From an uncultured Phascolarctobacterium sp. (GTDB lineage: Bacteria; Bacillota; Negativicutes; Acidaminococcales; Acidaminococcaceae): a DNA stretch of 63,191 nucleotides. The position numbers and the translations under genes were made by a program. Where the stretch lies: assembly GCA_900544885.1 (NCBI GenBank), contig UQWU01000004.1, forward strand, positions 1 through 63,191, given 5' to 3'. Shown one piece after another: positions 43,761 through 53,200 of this stretch (within the stretch, counting starts at the first letter, position 1; each line of letters opens with the position of its first letter). The notes below the pieces were generated by a model. The model was not told where the DNA came from. It worked only from the letters and a program-made list of their open reading frames with translations, and searched no databases.

Positions 43761-44336
43761 CTATTCCTCTTTATCTGTAATATTTAATTGCTCTAAAGCT
43801 TCTTTTTCCGCAGCAATTACATCCTGTGGCTCTTCATTAATTGAAGGCAAATCCTCCAAAGATGCTAGGCCGAAAACATTCAAAAATTTATCCGTAGTTC
43901 CGTAGAGAATCGGATTGCCTAAGGCTTTTTTACGTCCTGCCTCCATTATTAAGCCATAATCTAGCAGATTATTTAAAACGCTGTCCACCTTTACACCGCG
44001 GATAGCCTCCATCTCGGCACGAGTAACAGGCTGTTTAAAAGCCACAATAGCTAAAGTTTCCATAGCAGCATTGGTCAGCTTAACTTCTTTTTTGCGTCCC
44101 AAGGCTGTAAGCATGGTGTAAAAAGCAGGCTTAGTCACCAATTGATAAGCATTACCTGTCTGACGCAGCATCAAGCCACGCTCTTCACCTTCATAGCTTT
44201 GCTCCAATGTCGTCAGCAAATCCCAGACCTGCGGTTTTTCTAAATGCATTACCATTGCCAACTCGGCCACAGTGATAGGCTCTCCGGCAGCGAATAAAAC
44301 TGCCTCCAATGCGCCTAGCATTTGTTTACGCTCCAT
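43761..44336 (-). CDS. scpB: Segregation and condensation protein B
   Basis: About 191 residues with tandem winged helices that dimerise on the ScpA C-terminus in the SMC condensin complex. LEAVLFAAGEPITVAELA and TLAIVAFKQPVTRAEMEAIRGVKVDSVLNNLLDYGLI-type sequence are clear family features. ATG 44336 with AAGGAGG is preferred over the frame start at 44372; it leaves an 11-base overlap with scpA. Confidence 0.94.
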   Translation of the reverse strand: MERKQMLGALEAVLFAAGEPITVAELAMVMHLEKPQVWDLLTTLEQSYEGEERGLMLRQTGNAYQLVTKPAFYTMLTALGRKKEVKLTNAAMETLAIVAFKQPVTRAEMEAIRGVKVDSVLNNLLDYGLIMEAGRKKALGNPILYGTTDKFLNVFGLASLEDLPSINEEPQDVIAAEKEALEQLNITDKEE

Positions 44337-45042
44337 GCTGCTCCTCCTTGCCAAAAATATAAATCGGTGCAAATAACTGCTTCTGACTAATAGTAATCAG
44401 GCCCATTTTTAAAAGCTCTAAAACACCTAAAAATGCCGCTACCTTTTCACCAGGCTTTCCTGATTCAAACACACTGCTCAGTAAAAATCCTTGTGGCTTT
44501 TGTTTTACCAGCTGCATAATGTCTGTCATCTTCTGCTGCACACTAAAAGACTGCGGTTCAATAAAGGCTGTTGGCTTTTCTTCCTCGTGTAGCATACCAG
44601 CCAAGGCTTGTAATAAATCCTGCACCTGATACTGTGCCACTGTCAGCTCCACCAAGTCAGCAAACATTGGCGGACGCTGCCAGAAACGATCAGCCTGCTC
44701 CTTTAAATCTACTAAAGCCGCCGCTGCTCTCTTAATACGTCGATATTCTATCAGCATCTCTACCAGCTGTTGACGTGGATCTGCTTCCTCTTCGTCATCA
44801 TCACGCTGCTCCTTAGGCAGTAGCATTCTGGATTTAATCTGCAATAAGGTGGCCGCCATAACTAAAAATTCACTGGCCGCCTCCATATCAAATTTCTGCA
44901 TATTCCGCAGATAAGCAATATACTGCTCAGTAATGGAAACTATGGGTATATCATAAATATCTATTTTTTCCCTCTCGATTAAATGCATTAATAGATCAAG
45001 AGGTCCTTCAAAAGCTGTCAGCTTTAAAGATAAATCACTCAT
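44326..45042 (-). CDS. scpA: Segregation and condensation protein A
   Basis: A 238-residue kleisin. The N-terminus FEGPLDLLMHLIEREKIDIYD binds the SMC neck, EFLVMAATLLQIKSRMLLP is conserved, and a C-terminal winged helix (FLGVLELLKMGLITISQ) binds the SMC head. The middle is acidic (DDDEEEADPR). It lies 17 bases after the site-2 protease gene and overlaps scpB. Confidence 0.94.
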   Translation of the reverse strand: MSDLSLKLTAFEGPLDLLMHLIEREKIDIYDIPIVSITEQYIAYLRNMQKFDMEAASEFLVMAATLLQIKSRMLLPKEQRDDDEEEADPRQQLVEMLIEYRRIKRAAAALVDLKEQADRFWQRPPMFADLVELTVAQYQVQDLLQALAGMLHEEEKPTAFIEPQSFSVQQKMTDIMQLVKQKPQGFLLSSVFESGKPGEKVAAFLGVLELLKMGLITISQKQLFAPIYIFGKEEQHGA

Positions 45043-45058
45043 TATAGCAGCATCCTAA

Positions 45059-45679
45059 TTAAAATATTATCGTCAAAACACTGTCGACCAAATATAAATA
45101 AGCATTAGCTAACGGATTTAATATAATACCAACAATACCGGTAAAGACTAAGGCAATTAAAATATAAAAGCCGTATTTACCGATAAATTCTTCAAACTGC
45201 CAAGATTGCTTAGGAGGCAATAATTCGGAAACGATTTTAGAACCGTCCAAAGGCGGAATCGGTAACAGATTAAAGAAAGCAAACCACACATTATACAACT
45301 GCATCCACAGTAAGAATTTGTATAAGCCATCGCTCATCATACCAAAGCGATTTAAAAACGCCATCATGAAGGCAGCTAAAAAACATAAGAACAGATTAGC
45401 TGCAGGACCGGCAAAGGATACTTTCAGCATCCCCTCTTTACGGTTGCGAAAATTATTGGGATTAATAGGCACACCCTTAGCCCAACCAAAGCCGGCAACT
45501 ACCAATAAGATTGCGCCGATGGGATCTAAATGTGCCATAGGATTAAAGGTCAGACGACCCATATTACGGGCAGTAGAATCACCCATGCTGTCCGCGCATT
45601 GAGCATGGGCATATTCGTGAATAGAAATAGCAAACAGCAATGCCGGGATGCGATATATCATAGTACTTAAATCAAGCAT
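45059..45679 (-). CDS. Site-2 protease-family membrane metalloprotease (YwhC-like)
   Basis: About 206 residues with five or more hydrophobic spans. HEYAHAQCADSMGD holds the HExxH zinc site, and LLPIPPLDGSKI gives the NPxxDG-like third ligand (here PPLDG). ATG 45679 (MLDLSTMIYR) has GGAGG 5 bases upstream. The gene commonly precedes scpA in Firmicutes. Its substrate is unknown, and there is no PDZ domain. Confidence 0.9.
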   Translation of the reverse strand: MLDLSTMIYRIPALLFAISIHEYAHAQCADSMGDSTARNMGRLTFNPMAHLDPIGAILLVVAGFGWAKGVPINPNNFRNRKEGMLKVSFAGPAANLFLCFLAAFMMAFLNRFGMMSDGLYKFLLWMQLYNVWFAFFNLLPIPPLDGSKIVSELLPPKQSWQFEEFIGKYGFYILIALVFTGIVGIILNPLANAYLYLVDSVLTIIF

Positions 45680-45748
45680 AAACTCCTCCATAATTAAATA
45701 AACTATTATTTAATTATACAACACCTAGCACTGCTTAGTCAAAAAGAA

Positions 45749-45796
45749 AACAGAACCGCCGCCTTGATTCAGCGACGATTCCGTGACGCTTCTGTT
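45749..45796 (-). terminator. Terminator of the enoyl-CoA hydratase gene
   Basis: AACAGAA...TTCTGTT outer stem with a large partly paired interior, followed on the minus strand by TTTCTTTTTG. It begins at the stop codon itself. Confidence 0.55.
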
Positions 45797-46571
45797 ATTT
45801 TCCTGTAAACACAGGCGGACGTTTTTCATAGAAAGCAGCAATGCCCTCTTTACAATCATCCGTACCCATCAGCAGAGATTGTGTAGTTTCTTCAATATTT
45901 AAAACTTCATCTAGAGTTAACGCCGTGTTGTTAAGGTATTTCTTGGTCAAACCGATTGCTATAGGTGCACTACTTGCTAAACGAGCAGCCATAGCATAAA
46001 CTTCTGCTTTTAAGCTTTCATCGCTGCAAACATGATTGAGCATACCTAATTTTTCTGCAGTTGCCGCATCAATCAAATCGCCGGTAAACATTAATTCTTT
46101 GGCTTTATGCACACCGATAGCTTTCGGCAGGAAATATAAGCCGCCGCAGTCAGGAATCAAGCCCACCTTAGCAAAGCTTTCGCCGAAGCGTGCTTTTTCA
46201 CTAGCATAAACAAGGTCACAAGCCAACATAAGATTTACACCAGCACCTGCAGTAACGCCATTAACATAAGCAATGATTGGTTTTTCTATTAAAGTAATTT
46301 TTCTTGCTACATCACCGACTCTGGCAATAAAAGCTTTTTTCGCAGCTACGCCTTCCAGTGAATTCAAATAACTTAAATCACCGCCGGCACAAAAAGCCTT
46401 ACCATTACCTGTCAGAACGAGGCAGCGGACATCATTATCAGCAGCAGCCTTATCCAAAGCAAGATGCAAGCCTTCAATTAACCCATCATTCATAGAGTTC
46501 AGACTCTTGGGACGATTCATAGTGATAGTCGCCACATGATTTTCTACAACATATAAAACAGCTTCTTCCAT
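45795..46571 (-). CDS. Enoyl-CoA hydratase/isomerase (crotonase) family protein
   Basis: About 258 residues. NRPKSLNSMNDGLIEGL and GKAFCAGGDLSYLNSLEG form the oxyanion-hole region; PIIAYVNGVTAGAGVNLMLACDLV is the second oxyanion site; ARFGESFAKVGLIPDCGGLYFLPKAIG carries one catalytic-type acidic residue. The typical hydratase pair of Glu residues is only partly evident (AGAGVN, PDCGG), so isomerase, hydratase or another crotonase reaction is possible. ATG 46571 has AAAGGAG. No beta-oxidation neighbours are present. Confidence 0.88.
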   Translation of the reverse strand: MEEAVLYVVENHVATITMNRPKSLNSMNDGLIEGLHLALDKAAADNDVRCLVLTGNGKAFCAGGDLSYLNSLEGVAAKKAFIARVGDVARKITLIEKPIIAYVNGVTAGAGVNLMLACDLVYASEKARFGESFAKVGLIPDCGGLYFLPKAIGVHKAKELMFTGDLIDAATAEKLGMLNHVCSDESLKAEVYAMAARLASSAPIAIGLTKKYLNNTALTLDEVLNIEETTQSLLMGTDDCKEGIAAFYEKRPPVFTGK

Positions 46572-46638
46572 AAAAAACACTCCTTTACAGATTGTAATAC
46601 TCTATTATACCTCTCTTGGCAGAAAGGTGATAATCCGC

Positions 46639-47187
46639 TTATACGATTGGTGTCAATTCACCTGTTTCCGTATTAATCACATAGCCGCTGATATTTACAT
46701 CCTTGGGCATCAACGGATGATGCTTCAGCAGTGCTACAGTTTCATGTACAGAGGTTTCCACATCATCAAAACCACGCAGCCAGCTTTTGAAATCAATACC
46801 GGCATAACGCATCATGTCCACGTGCTCTTGGGATACTCCTCGCTGTAATAAATGCGTAATCATCATTTCCTCGTTGATGTGTGCTACGCCGCAATCTGTA
46901 TGGCCGATAACCATTACTTCCTCCACACCAAGCTCAACAATACCGATCAGCAGGCTACGGACAACACTATCAAAAGGGCTAGTAATCATACCACCGGCAT
47001 TTTTAATCAACTTGACATCACCATTTTTAATACCCAATGCCGCTGGCAGTAACTCTACTAGACGAGTATCCATACAAGTAAGAATCGCAATCTTTTTATC
47101 AGGATACTTACTGGTCTGAAATTTTTTATATTCTTCCTTGGCAACAAATTCTTTATTATATGCTAAAATTTTTTCAATATTATCCAT
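46639..47187 (-). CDS. Beta-class carbonic anhydrase
   Basis: About 182 residues. The zinc ligands lie in LTCMDTRL (Cys, Asp/Arg dyad) and VIGHTDCGVAH (His, Cys); KNAGG follows the first motif. It interconverts CO2 and bicarbonate. ATG 47187 (MDNIEKILAYNKEF) fits the family start; the frame to 47247 adds an unrelated 20 residues. Single gene. Confidence 0.92.
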   Translation of the reverse strand: MDNIEKILAYNKEFVAKEEYKKFQTSKYPDKKIAILTCMDTRLVELLPAALGIKNGDVKLIKNAGGMITSPFDSVVRSLLIGIVELGVEEVMVIGHTDCGVAHINEEMMITHLLQRGVSQEHVDMMRYAGIDFKSWLRGFDDVETSVHETVALLKHHPLMPKDVNISGYVINTETGELTPIV

Positions 47188-47389
47188 AAAAACCTCATTA
47201 TTTAAGACTGCAAGCCTAGATTTATCCTCATTATAACATTGATTCACGCTTATTGCAAAAGAGTTTTATTTGACAATAAGATGAAATATAGAATAATTAA
47301 GAGAATCTACTCCAAGAGTGCTCAAATACTGCTTATCAGCAATTATTACTTAATAAACAAAAAATATCTAAGTTTTTTTCAAAAACTTG
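47188..47389. other. Intergenic, diverging from carbonic anhydrase toward tRNA-Asn
   Basis: About 200 AT-rich bases between the divergent carbonic anhydrase and tRNA-Asn units. No gene is seen. Confidence 0.5.
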
Positions 47390-47418
47390 TTGACAAATTC
47401 ATTAATATTAAGTATAAT
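47390..47418 (+). promoter_or_regulatory. Promoter of tRNA-Asn
   Basis: Consensus TTGACA (47390-47395) and TATAAT (47413-47418), 17-base spacer, 30 bases before the tRNA. Confidence 0.92.
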
Positions 47419-47448
47419 AAGTTTCGTTGGTTAACCACCAACCTTAAT

Positions 47449-47524
47449 TCCCCGATAGTTCAGCCGGTAGAACACCTGACTGTTAATCAGGGCGTCGTAG
47501 GTTCGAGTCCTACTCGGGGAGCCA
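47449..47524 (+). tRNA. tRNA-Asn (anticodon GTT)
   Basis: 76 bases with encoded CCA. Acceptor TCCCCGA/TCGGGGA, anticodon arm CCTGA-CTGTTAA-TCAGG, T-arm GTAGGTTCGAGTCCTAC, discriminator G. Confidence 0.97.
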
Positions 47525-47531
47525 AGATATT

Positions 47532-47559
47532 AAAGCTTCGAATTTTTGTTCGGAGCTTT
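47532..47559 (+). terminator. Terminator of tRNA-Asn
   Basis: AAAGCTTCGAA / TTCGGAGCTTT stem (one G-U) ending in TTTTT. Confidence 0.75.
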
Positions 47560-47591
47560 TTGTTTGTCAAAAACAATATATAAAAGCATGA

Positions 47592-47624
47592 GCATTCTGC
47601 ATAAGCTGTGGAATGCCTTTTTTT
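47592..47624 (+). terminator. Second terminator-like hairpin after tRNA-Asn
   Basis: GCATTC...GAATGC stem followed by CTTTTTTTT. Probably a back-up terminator. Confidence 0.6.
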
Positions 47625-47672
47625 TACTTCAAGCAACACTTCTCAAAATCATATCAGTACAGAAAAAATTGA

Positions 47673-47729
47673 TTCTATAATAAATGTTGAAATCTCGATT
47701 TCTTCGAGACCCCAACATTTATTATAGAA
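47673..47729. repeat. 57-base palindromic element with ISL3-like ends
   Basis: TTCTATAATAAATGTTG (47673-47689) and its exact complement (47713-47729) form 17-base arms; inside, TCTCGA and TCGAGA form a second stem. The outer sequence on the minus strand (GGGTTCTATAATAAATGTTG) resembles the end of the transposase remnant that follows. It may be a deletion product of an ISL3-type insertion. Confidence 0.65.
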
Positions 47730-47730
47730 C

Positions 47731-47850
47731 CCTAATTTATCTAATGGTTTTATTGAAGGATATAACAATAAAATCAAAGTTTTAAAACGAGTAAGTTTTG
47801 GTATTAAAAACTTTGCTAGATTGCGAAATAGAATTTTGTTTCTACAATAG
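47731..47850 (+). pseudogene. C-terminal remnant of an ISL3-family transposase
   Basis: The plus-strand frame of 39 residues ending in TAG at 47848-47850 reads SNGFIEGYNNKIKVLKR and then SFGIKNFARLRNRIL, the conserved tail of ISL3-family transposases. Everything upstream of this tail is gone and replaced by the palindromic element. The probable right end of the insertion (minus-strand GGGTTCTTTGTCAAACATTG) is at about 47890-47910. Confidence 0.75.
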
Positions 47851-47889
47851 TTTCGCTTTGATGTCATTTTTACTTATGATATCTAGACC

Positions 47890-47910
47890 CCAATGTTTGA
47901 CAAAGAACCC
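47890..47910 (-). repeat. Probable right end of the ISL3-type remnant
   Basis: On the minus strand GGGTTCTTTGTCAAACATTG resembles ISL3-family terminal repeats. It shares its GGGTTCT...ATGTTGGGGTCT / ACATTGGGGTCT frame with the palindrome arm at 47713-47732. Confidence 0.55.
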
Positions 47911-47947
47911 AAAGAACCAACATTACACTATATCACTAAAACAAAAA

Positions 47948-47971
47948 AGACGCAGACCGAAGTCTACGTCT
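47948..47971 (-). terminator. Terminator of the tRNA Asp-Gly-Trp cluster
   Basis: AGACGTAGAC-TTCG-GTCTGCGTCT with a stable UUCG loop, followed by TTTTTTG on the minus strand. Confidence 0.92.
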
Positions 47972-47982
47972 ACATTTCGTTT

Positions 47983-48056
47983 TGGCAGGGGTACTAGGAC
48001 TCGAACCCAGATCGACGGTTTTGGAGACCGGTGCTCTACCATTGAACTATACCCCT
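47983..48056 (-). tRNA. tRNA-Trp (anticodon CCA)
   Basis: 74 bases with encoded CCA. Acceptor AGGGGTA/TACCCCT, D-arm GTTCAATGGTAGAGC, anticodon loop CTCCAAA, discriminator G. The anticodon stem CCGGT/ACCGT has a C-U mismatch at its outermost pair (27-43); Bacillus tRNA-Trp has A there. Confidence 0.96.
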
Positions 48057-48057
48057 G

Positions 48058-48132
<75 letters not shown>

Positions 48133-48135
48133 AAA

Positions 48136-48212
48136 TGGCGACCCGGATGGGACTCGAACCCACGACCTCCGCCGTGACAGGGCGGCATTCTAACCAACTG
48201 AACCACCGGGCC
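48136..48212 (-). tRNA. tRNA-Asp (anticodon GTC)
   Basis: 77 bases with encoded CCA. Anticodon arm CCGCC-CTGTCAC-GGCGG, T-arm GTGGGTTCGAGTCCCAT, acceptor GGCCCGG/CCGGGTC (one G-U). First tRNA of the three-gene cluster. Confidence 0.96.
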
Positions 48213-48246
48213 ATTCGTCATTTATCAGTGTGCCTGACAGTTATAT

Positions 48247-48275
48247 ATATTACCATAAAAGTATTAGCTTGGCAA
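48247..48275 (-). promoter_or_regulatory. Promoter of the tRNA cluster
   Basis: TTGCCA (48270-48275) and TAATAT (48247-48252) with a 17-base spacer, 35 bases before tRNA-Asp. Confidence 0.75.
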
Positions 48276-48354
48276 GTGTTTTTTGCAAAAAATTTTACAA
48301 AAAGCTGATTTTTTATAACAATCGTGACAAACCGCTTATTTCAGCCATTTAAGC

Positions 48355-48894
48355 TTATTTGTTACTATTAAAAATTCTATGAATAGGACCTGCCAAATAA
48401 GCAGCAGCGGCACATTTTACAATATCTAAAGGAATAAAGGGCAAAGCACCGATATAAAAAGCTTTATCCCAAGGCATACCGGTTAAGAGTTTTAATTGCA
48501 TAACACCTGGCAAATAAATCAAAGGAATACCAATAACGCAGCCTAAAAGTACATAGCGTTTAAAATTGTATTCTTTGCCACGAGCCCATGCTAAGAATAC
48601 AGCGGTAAACAAAAAGCCGAAAAAGTAACCGCCTGTAGGACCGAACAGTTTGCCAGGTCCTGCAGTACCACCTGTAAATACCGGCACACCGGCCAGACCT
48701 ACCAAAATATATACTAACATGGTCATAAATGCTTGTTTCGCATTTAATACATAACCTGTTAAGTTTACAATCAATGTTTGCAATGCTAACGGAGACATAG
48801 AAAAAGGAAGCGGAATGATAATATAGGCAGAAATGCAGTTCATCGCCACCATCAAGGCCATTTTCGTCATTTCCGCAGTTTTATTATTATTCAT
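48355..48894 (-). CDS. bioY: Biotin transporter BioY (ECF S component)
   Basis: About 179 residues, six hydrophobic segments. The N-terminal MALMVAMNCISAYIIIPLPF, the VGLAGVPVFTGGTAGPGKLFG-type loop and the GPTGGYFFGFL motif are typical of BioY. It captures biotin and couples to a shared EcfAAT module not present here. ATG 48894 is chosen, but its ribosome site is weak (GGTTGGTG); TTG and GTG codons upstream are possible starts. Confidence 0.92.
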   Translation of the reverse strand: MNNNKTAEMTKMALMVAMNCISAYIIIPLPFSMSPLALQTLIVNLTGYVLNAKQAFMTMLVYILVGLAGVPVFTGGTAGPGKLFGPTGGYFFGFLFTAVFLAWARGKEYNFKRYVLLGCVIGIPLIYLPGVMQLKLLTGMPWDKAFYIGALPFIPLDIVKCAAAAYLAGPIHRIFNSNK

Positions 48895-48962
48895 AATCAG
48901 CACCAACCCAACATAAAGTTTTTCGCAAAATCTATATTCATAGTAGTGATTTTACATAGCTT

Positions 48963-48991
48963 ATTATAAACAATGTCGCCATATAAGTCAA
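48963..48991 (-). promoter_or_regulatory. Promoter of bioY
   Basis: TTGACT (48986-48991), 17-base spacer, TATAAT (48963-48968), about 70 bases before the start. I see no clear BirA-type operator. Confidence 0.7.
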
Positions 48992-49004
48992 CCTTATATC
49001 AATA

Positions 49005-50150
49005 TCAGTTAACGTTACTACCGCGAAAGATGATTTTTTCACCGAAGCGTGCTTTTAGTGCGTCTGTCGCTGCATTGCGTTTTTGGCGTTTTTCATCATC
49101 AGCAAAGGCTAGTCCCAAAGACGTACCCCTGCTCAGACCTGATACCGTAATACCTAAAAGGCGCACGCCCTGCAGCAAATTTACACCATTTAACAAACGC
49201 ACAGCCAATTGATAAATTTCCTCGTCACAGCTGATATCGCTTTCACTGGTAATGCTACGAGTAATAGTTTTAAAATCAGCATATTTAATTTTAATGCTTA
49301 GGGTACGACCGTAATAACCGCTTTTACGCAAACGATAGCCAACCATACCGCTAAGAGTTAAAAAATGCTTTTTGCACTCTTCCTGTCCGTGTAAATCATT
49401 TTCAAAAGTTACTTCCCTACCAATTGATTTTGCCTTAGTAGCATTCATGACCTCTCGCTGATCTATACCGCAAGCTAACAAATGTACTTGGGCTGCATTT
49501 TTGCCGAAAACACGTTTCAAAAGCATTTCGTCCATTTCTGCTAATTGACCGATAGTAACTATGCCGAATTGCAATAAGGCCTTGCGTGCTGCTTCGCCGA
49601 TACCGAAAATTTTTGTTACCGGTAGCGGTGCAATAAAAGCCTTTGCTTCCTCGTGCTTGATAACAGTAAGTCCATCGGGCTTTTGCATATCCGAGGCCAT
49701 TTTAGCTAAAAATTTGTTAGGTGCCAATCCCACAGAAGCTGTAATACCGATTTCTTCCTTAATCCGCTGTTTGGCTAATCGGGCTACAGCCAAAGCACTG
49801 CCATGCAAACGCTCCATACCAGAAATATCTAAAAAAGCTTCATCTATGGAAAGCTGTTCTACTTTCGGCGAAAGTTCGCTAAAAATCTGCATTATTTTGT
49901 GTGATACTTCTTGATAACGTGCCATGCGCACCGGCACATAAACTCCTTGTGGACATAATTTTTTCGCTTGCACAATAGGCATGGCAGAATGTACGCCAAA
50001 TTTACGTGCTTCATAAGAGCAGGTAGAAACAACACTGCGCATACTCTGACCACCCACGATAACAGGAAGACCGCGCAGTTCCGGATTATCTAGCATCTCC
50101 ACTGACGCAAAAAACGCATCCATATCCACATGCATAATCCAACGCAACAT
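49005..50150 (-). CDS. dinB: DNA polymerase IV
   Basis: About 381 residues, Y-family translesion polymerase. HVDMDAFFASVE (catalytic Asp), YSIDEAFLD-like QLSIDEAFLDISG, SVGLAPNKFLAKMASDMQKPDG and GIGEAARKALLQFGI (HhH) are in order; a little-finger domain follows. No clear beta-clamp motif is seen at the C-terminus (GEKIIFRGSNVN). ATG 50150 has GGAGG 8 bases upstream. It lies 66 bases after hsdR and may be read from the same transcript. Confidence 0.94.
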   Translation of the reverse strand: MLRWIMHVDMDAFFASVEMLDNPELRGLPVIVGGQSMRSVVSTCSYEARKFGVHSAMPIVQAKKLCPQGVYVPVRMARYQEVSHKIMQIFSELSPKVEQLSIDEAFLDISGMERLHGSALAVARLAKQRIKEEIGITASVGLAPNKFLAKMASDMQKPDGLTVIKHEEAKAFIAPLPVTKIFGIGEAARKALLQFGIVTIGQLAEMDEMLLKRVFGKNAAQVHLLACGIDQREVMNATKAKSIGREVTFENDLHGQEECKKHFLTLSGMVGYRLRKSGYYGRTLSIKIKYADFKTITRSITSESDISCDEEIYQLAVRLLNGVNLLQGVRLLGITVSGLSRGTSLGLAFADDEKRQKRNAATDALKARFGEKIIFRGSNVN

Positions 50151-50216
50151 TGTTACCACCTCCCTGAAAGATTTTTGGTTTACGTATTTGAATAATAAAG
50201 TGTAACTTTTTGAAGA

Positions 50217-53200
50217 TTATATAAGCCCGAAAAAGCGTTCAAAGTACTCTTTTAGTTTTTCAATAACACTCTTCTTCTTGGCAGTTCTCTTTCCACCACC
50301 ACCAAAAATAGGCATAGGCGGCAGAATTTTATCAATATCGGTGCCAGTAGTCTTAACAACACCATCCTGAAAAGCATTGTTGATGAATTTAATGGTTTCC
50401 TCAGGTTTGAGCTTTTCTTCGACTATAATCCGATTAAGCTCTTCTTCCTTGTGGCGGTTAACATAAACCTTCCACTCATCGGTAATTGTCGCACCAACAT
50501 TAACAGTATCCACGAAATTCATGATCAGGTCTTTCTTACTACGTAAGGACGGACTAGAACCAATAGCCTTTTCAATATCTGCACGAATTTCTTTATTATT
50601 ACAGTTGTCTTTATGGTATTTTTCAATAAGCATGAGGATATAATCAATGTTAATTTCTACCTGTTTAATCAGCTCTAGCTCAAAGACGAGGTCGTCATTT
50701 ATGTTCTCAGTATTGCCATCAACCGTAGGCCTCAACTCATCATAGGTATCAATATAAATACTCTGATAATCCTGCATATCACGGTCAGATAATTTTTGAA
50801 CATCTGCAAATTGATCAAATGCAGATAAAATGTTTTTTATCCTAAGGAGCTTACCGAAAAGCTTAATAAACTCACGCTTTGCCTGTTCGCCGATAATAGG
50901 CAGACCCAAGGGAAATTCGGCTTCCAGCTGTTGTACTATTTCAGTATATCCCTGAACATGTTTACCGTTTTCTTCATAACCGTTGTAATAGTCCTCGAAT
51001 TTCTTCATTAAAACTATTCCTTCGGCATCCTTATCACCAAAGAGGCCTATAGCTTTGTTAGTTGCCTCTTCAAGGTTGCGAAAGCAGACGATGTTGCCAT
51101 ATGTTTTTACAGAATTCAAGATGCGGTTAGTACGCGAAAATGCTTGTATCAGTCCATGCTGACGCAAGTTTTTATCAACCCATAAGGTATTGAGGGTTGT
51201 AGCATCAAAACCAGTCAAAAACATATCTACTACGATAAGAATATCTACTTCTCTATCCTTCACCCTTTGAGACAGATTTTTATAGTAATTTTGAAATTTA
51301 TCTGCTGAAGTATCGTACTGTGTACCAAACTCCTTATTGTACTCACCTATTGCATACTCTAAGAAGTCACGTGAGTTTTTATCTAGCCCATCAGTATCAA
51401 AGCCTTCTTCTAACAGACCATCTTCACTATCCGACTCATTAGGAGCGTAGCTAAAAATGGTGGCTATTACTAGGTTCTTCTTTCGTTCTGCTATCTGCTT
51501 TTTAAATTCTAAGTAGTATTTCTTGGCGGCAGGAATGGAGCTTACAGCAAAGATTGAGTTAAAACCTGCAACACGTTGTCCTTTGAGTGAATAAAATTTA
51601 TTACGCATGGTTTTTTGTTCAAAGTGCTCTAATGTGTAACTTACAATTTCAGCAATACGTTCAGGAGCACAAAGAGCTTTCTCTTTATCGATAGCACTAA
51701 CGTCCTTATCGTCAACTCCATCCTTCATTTTGATAGTATTTACATAGTCAATACGGAACGGCAGAACGTTACCATCATTAATGGCATTTACGATGGTGTA
51801 TGTATGCAGTTTGTCACCAAAAGCTTGTTGCGTAGTTTTCAGGTGCGGATTGCCACCTGCAGATGCATTGGCTGCAAATATCGGTGTTCCGGTAAAACCA
51901 AACAGATGGTATTTTTTGAAATGTTTAGTTATGCTTGTATGCATCAAGCCGAATTGACTACGATGGCATTCGTCAAAAATAATTACTACGTGCTTGTTAT
52001 ATACAGGATGTGTCTTATGTTTGGAAATGAAGATGTCCAGTTTTTGAATAGTGGTGATGATAATTTTAGTTTTTTCATCTTCCAACTGCTTTTTAAGCAC
52101 ACTAGTATTGGCATTACTATTAGCAGCACCCTTTTCAAAGCGGTCATACTCTTTCATGGTCTGATAGTCCAGGTCTTTACGGTCAACAACAAATAAAACC
52201 TTGTCAACGTCGGCTAGCTTAGAAGCTATTAACGCTGTTTTAAAAGAAGTCAATGTTTTGCCGCTACCTGTTGTATGCCAAATATAGCCACCAGCCGCAA
52301 TAGTCCCGACCTTATTATAGTTGGTAGAGGTTATGATACGACTTAAAATCCGCTCTGTAGCCGCAATCTGATAAGGTCTCATAACCAAAAGCAAATCCTC
52401 AGCAGTGAAAACGCAGTATTTCGTCAACACATTCAGGAGAGTATGCTTAGCTAGAAAAGTACGGGTAAAATCTACAAGGTCAGCAATAATATTATTGTTC
52501 CCATCTGCCCAGTAACTTGTAAATTCGAAGCTATTACTTGTCTTTTTACTTTTATCCTTACCACTACCACTCATTTCCTTTATATGACTGGTGCGTGTAG
52601 TATTAGAATAGTATTTAGTGTTAGTGCCATTACTGATGATGAAAAGTTGCACATATTCATAAAGTCCGCTGGCAGCCCAAAAACTTGTCCTTTGATAACG
52701 CTTAATCTGATTAAATGCTTCACGAATGGCCACACCACGTCGTTTAAGCTCAATATGTACTAAAGGTAAGCCATTTACGAGAATGGTCACATCATAGCGA
52801 GTATTATAAGCTCCCTGCTCTTCTTCATATTGGTTGATTACCTGAAGGCTGTTGTTATGGATATTCTTCTTGTCAATGAGGGTAATGTTTTTGCTACTGC
52901 CGTCATCACAAGTAAGCACCTGAACATGATCAGTCTGTATTTTGCGTGTTTTTTCTACAATGCCTTCATTGGCATTAGCAATACAGTTACCAAAAAAACT
53001 CTTCCATTCCTTGTCAGAAAAATGGTAATTGTTTAGTTTTTCCAGTTGTAGGCGTAAATTACTTACCAAGGTAGCTTCATTATGTATGCTCAAATACTCA
53101 TAGCCCTGTGTCGTCAGCAGGCGTATAAACTCTTTCTCCAGCGCCGCTTCACTTTGATATGCATCCGACTTTTTCCGCTTGCCGTATTCTTCCATAAAGT

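Noticed and set aside
47649..47867. Minus-strand 72-codon frame
   Set aside because: It is antisense to the ISL3 transposase tail and spans the palindrome.
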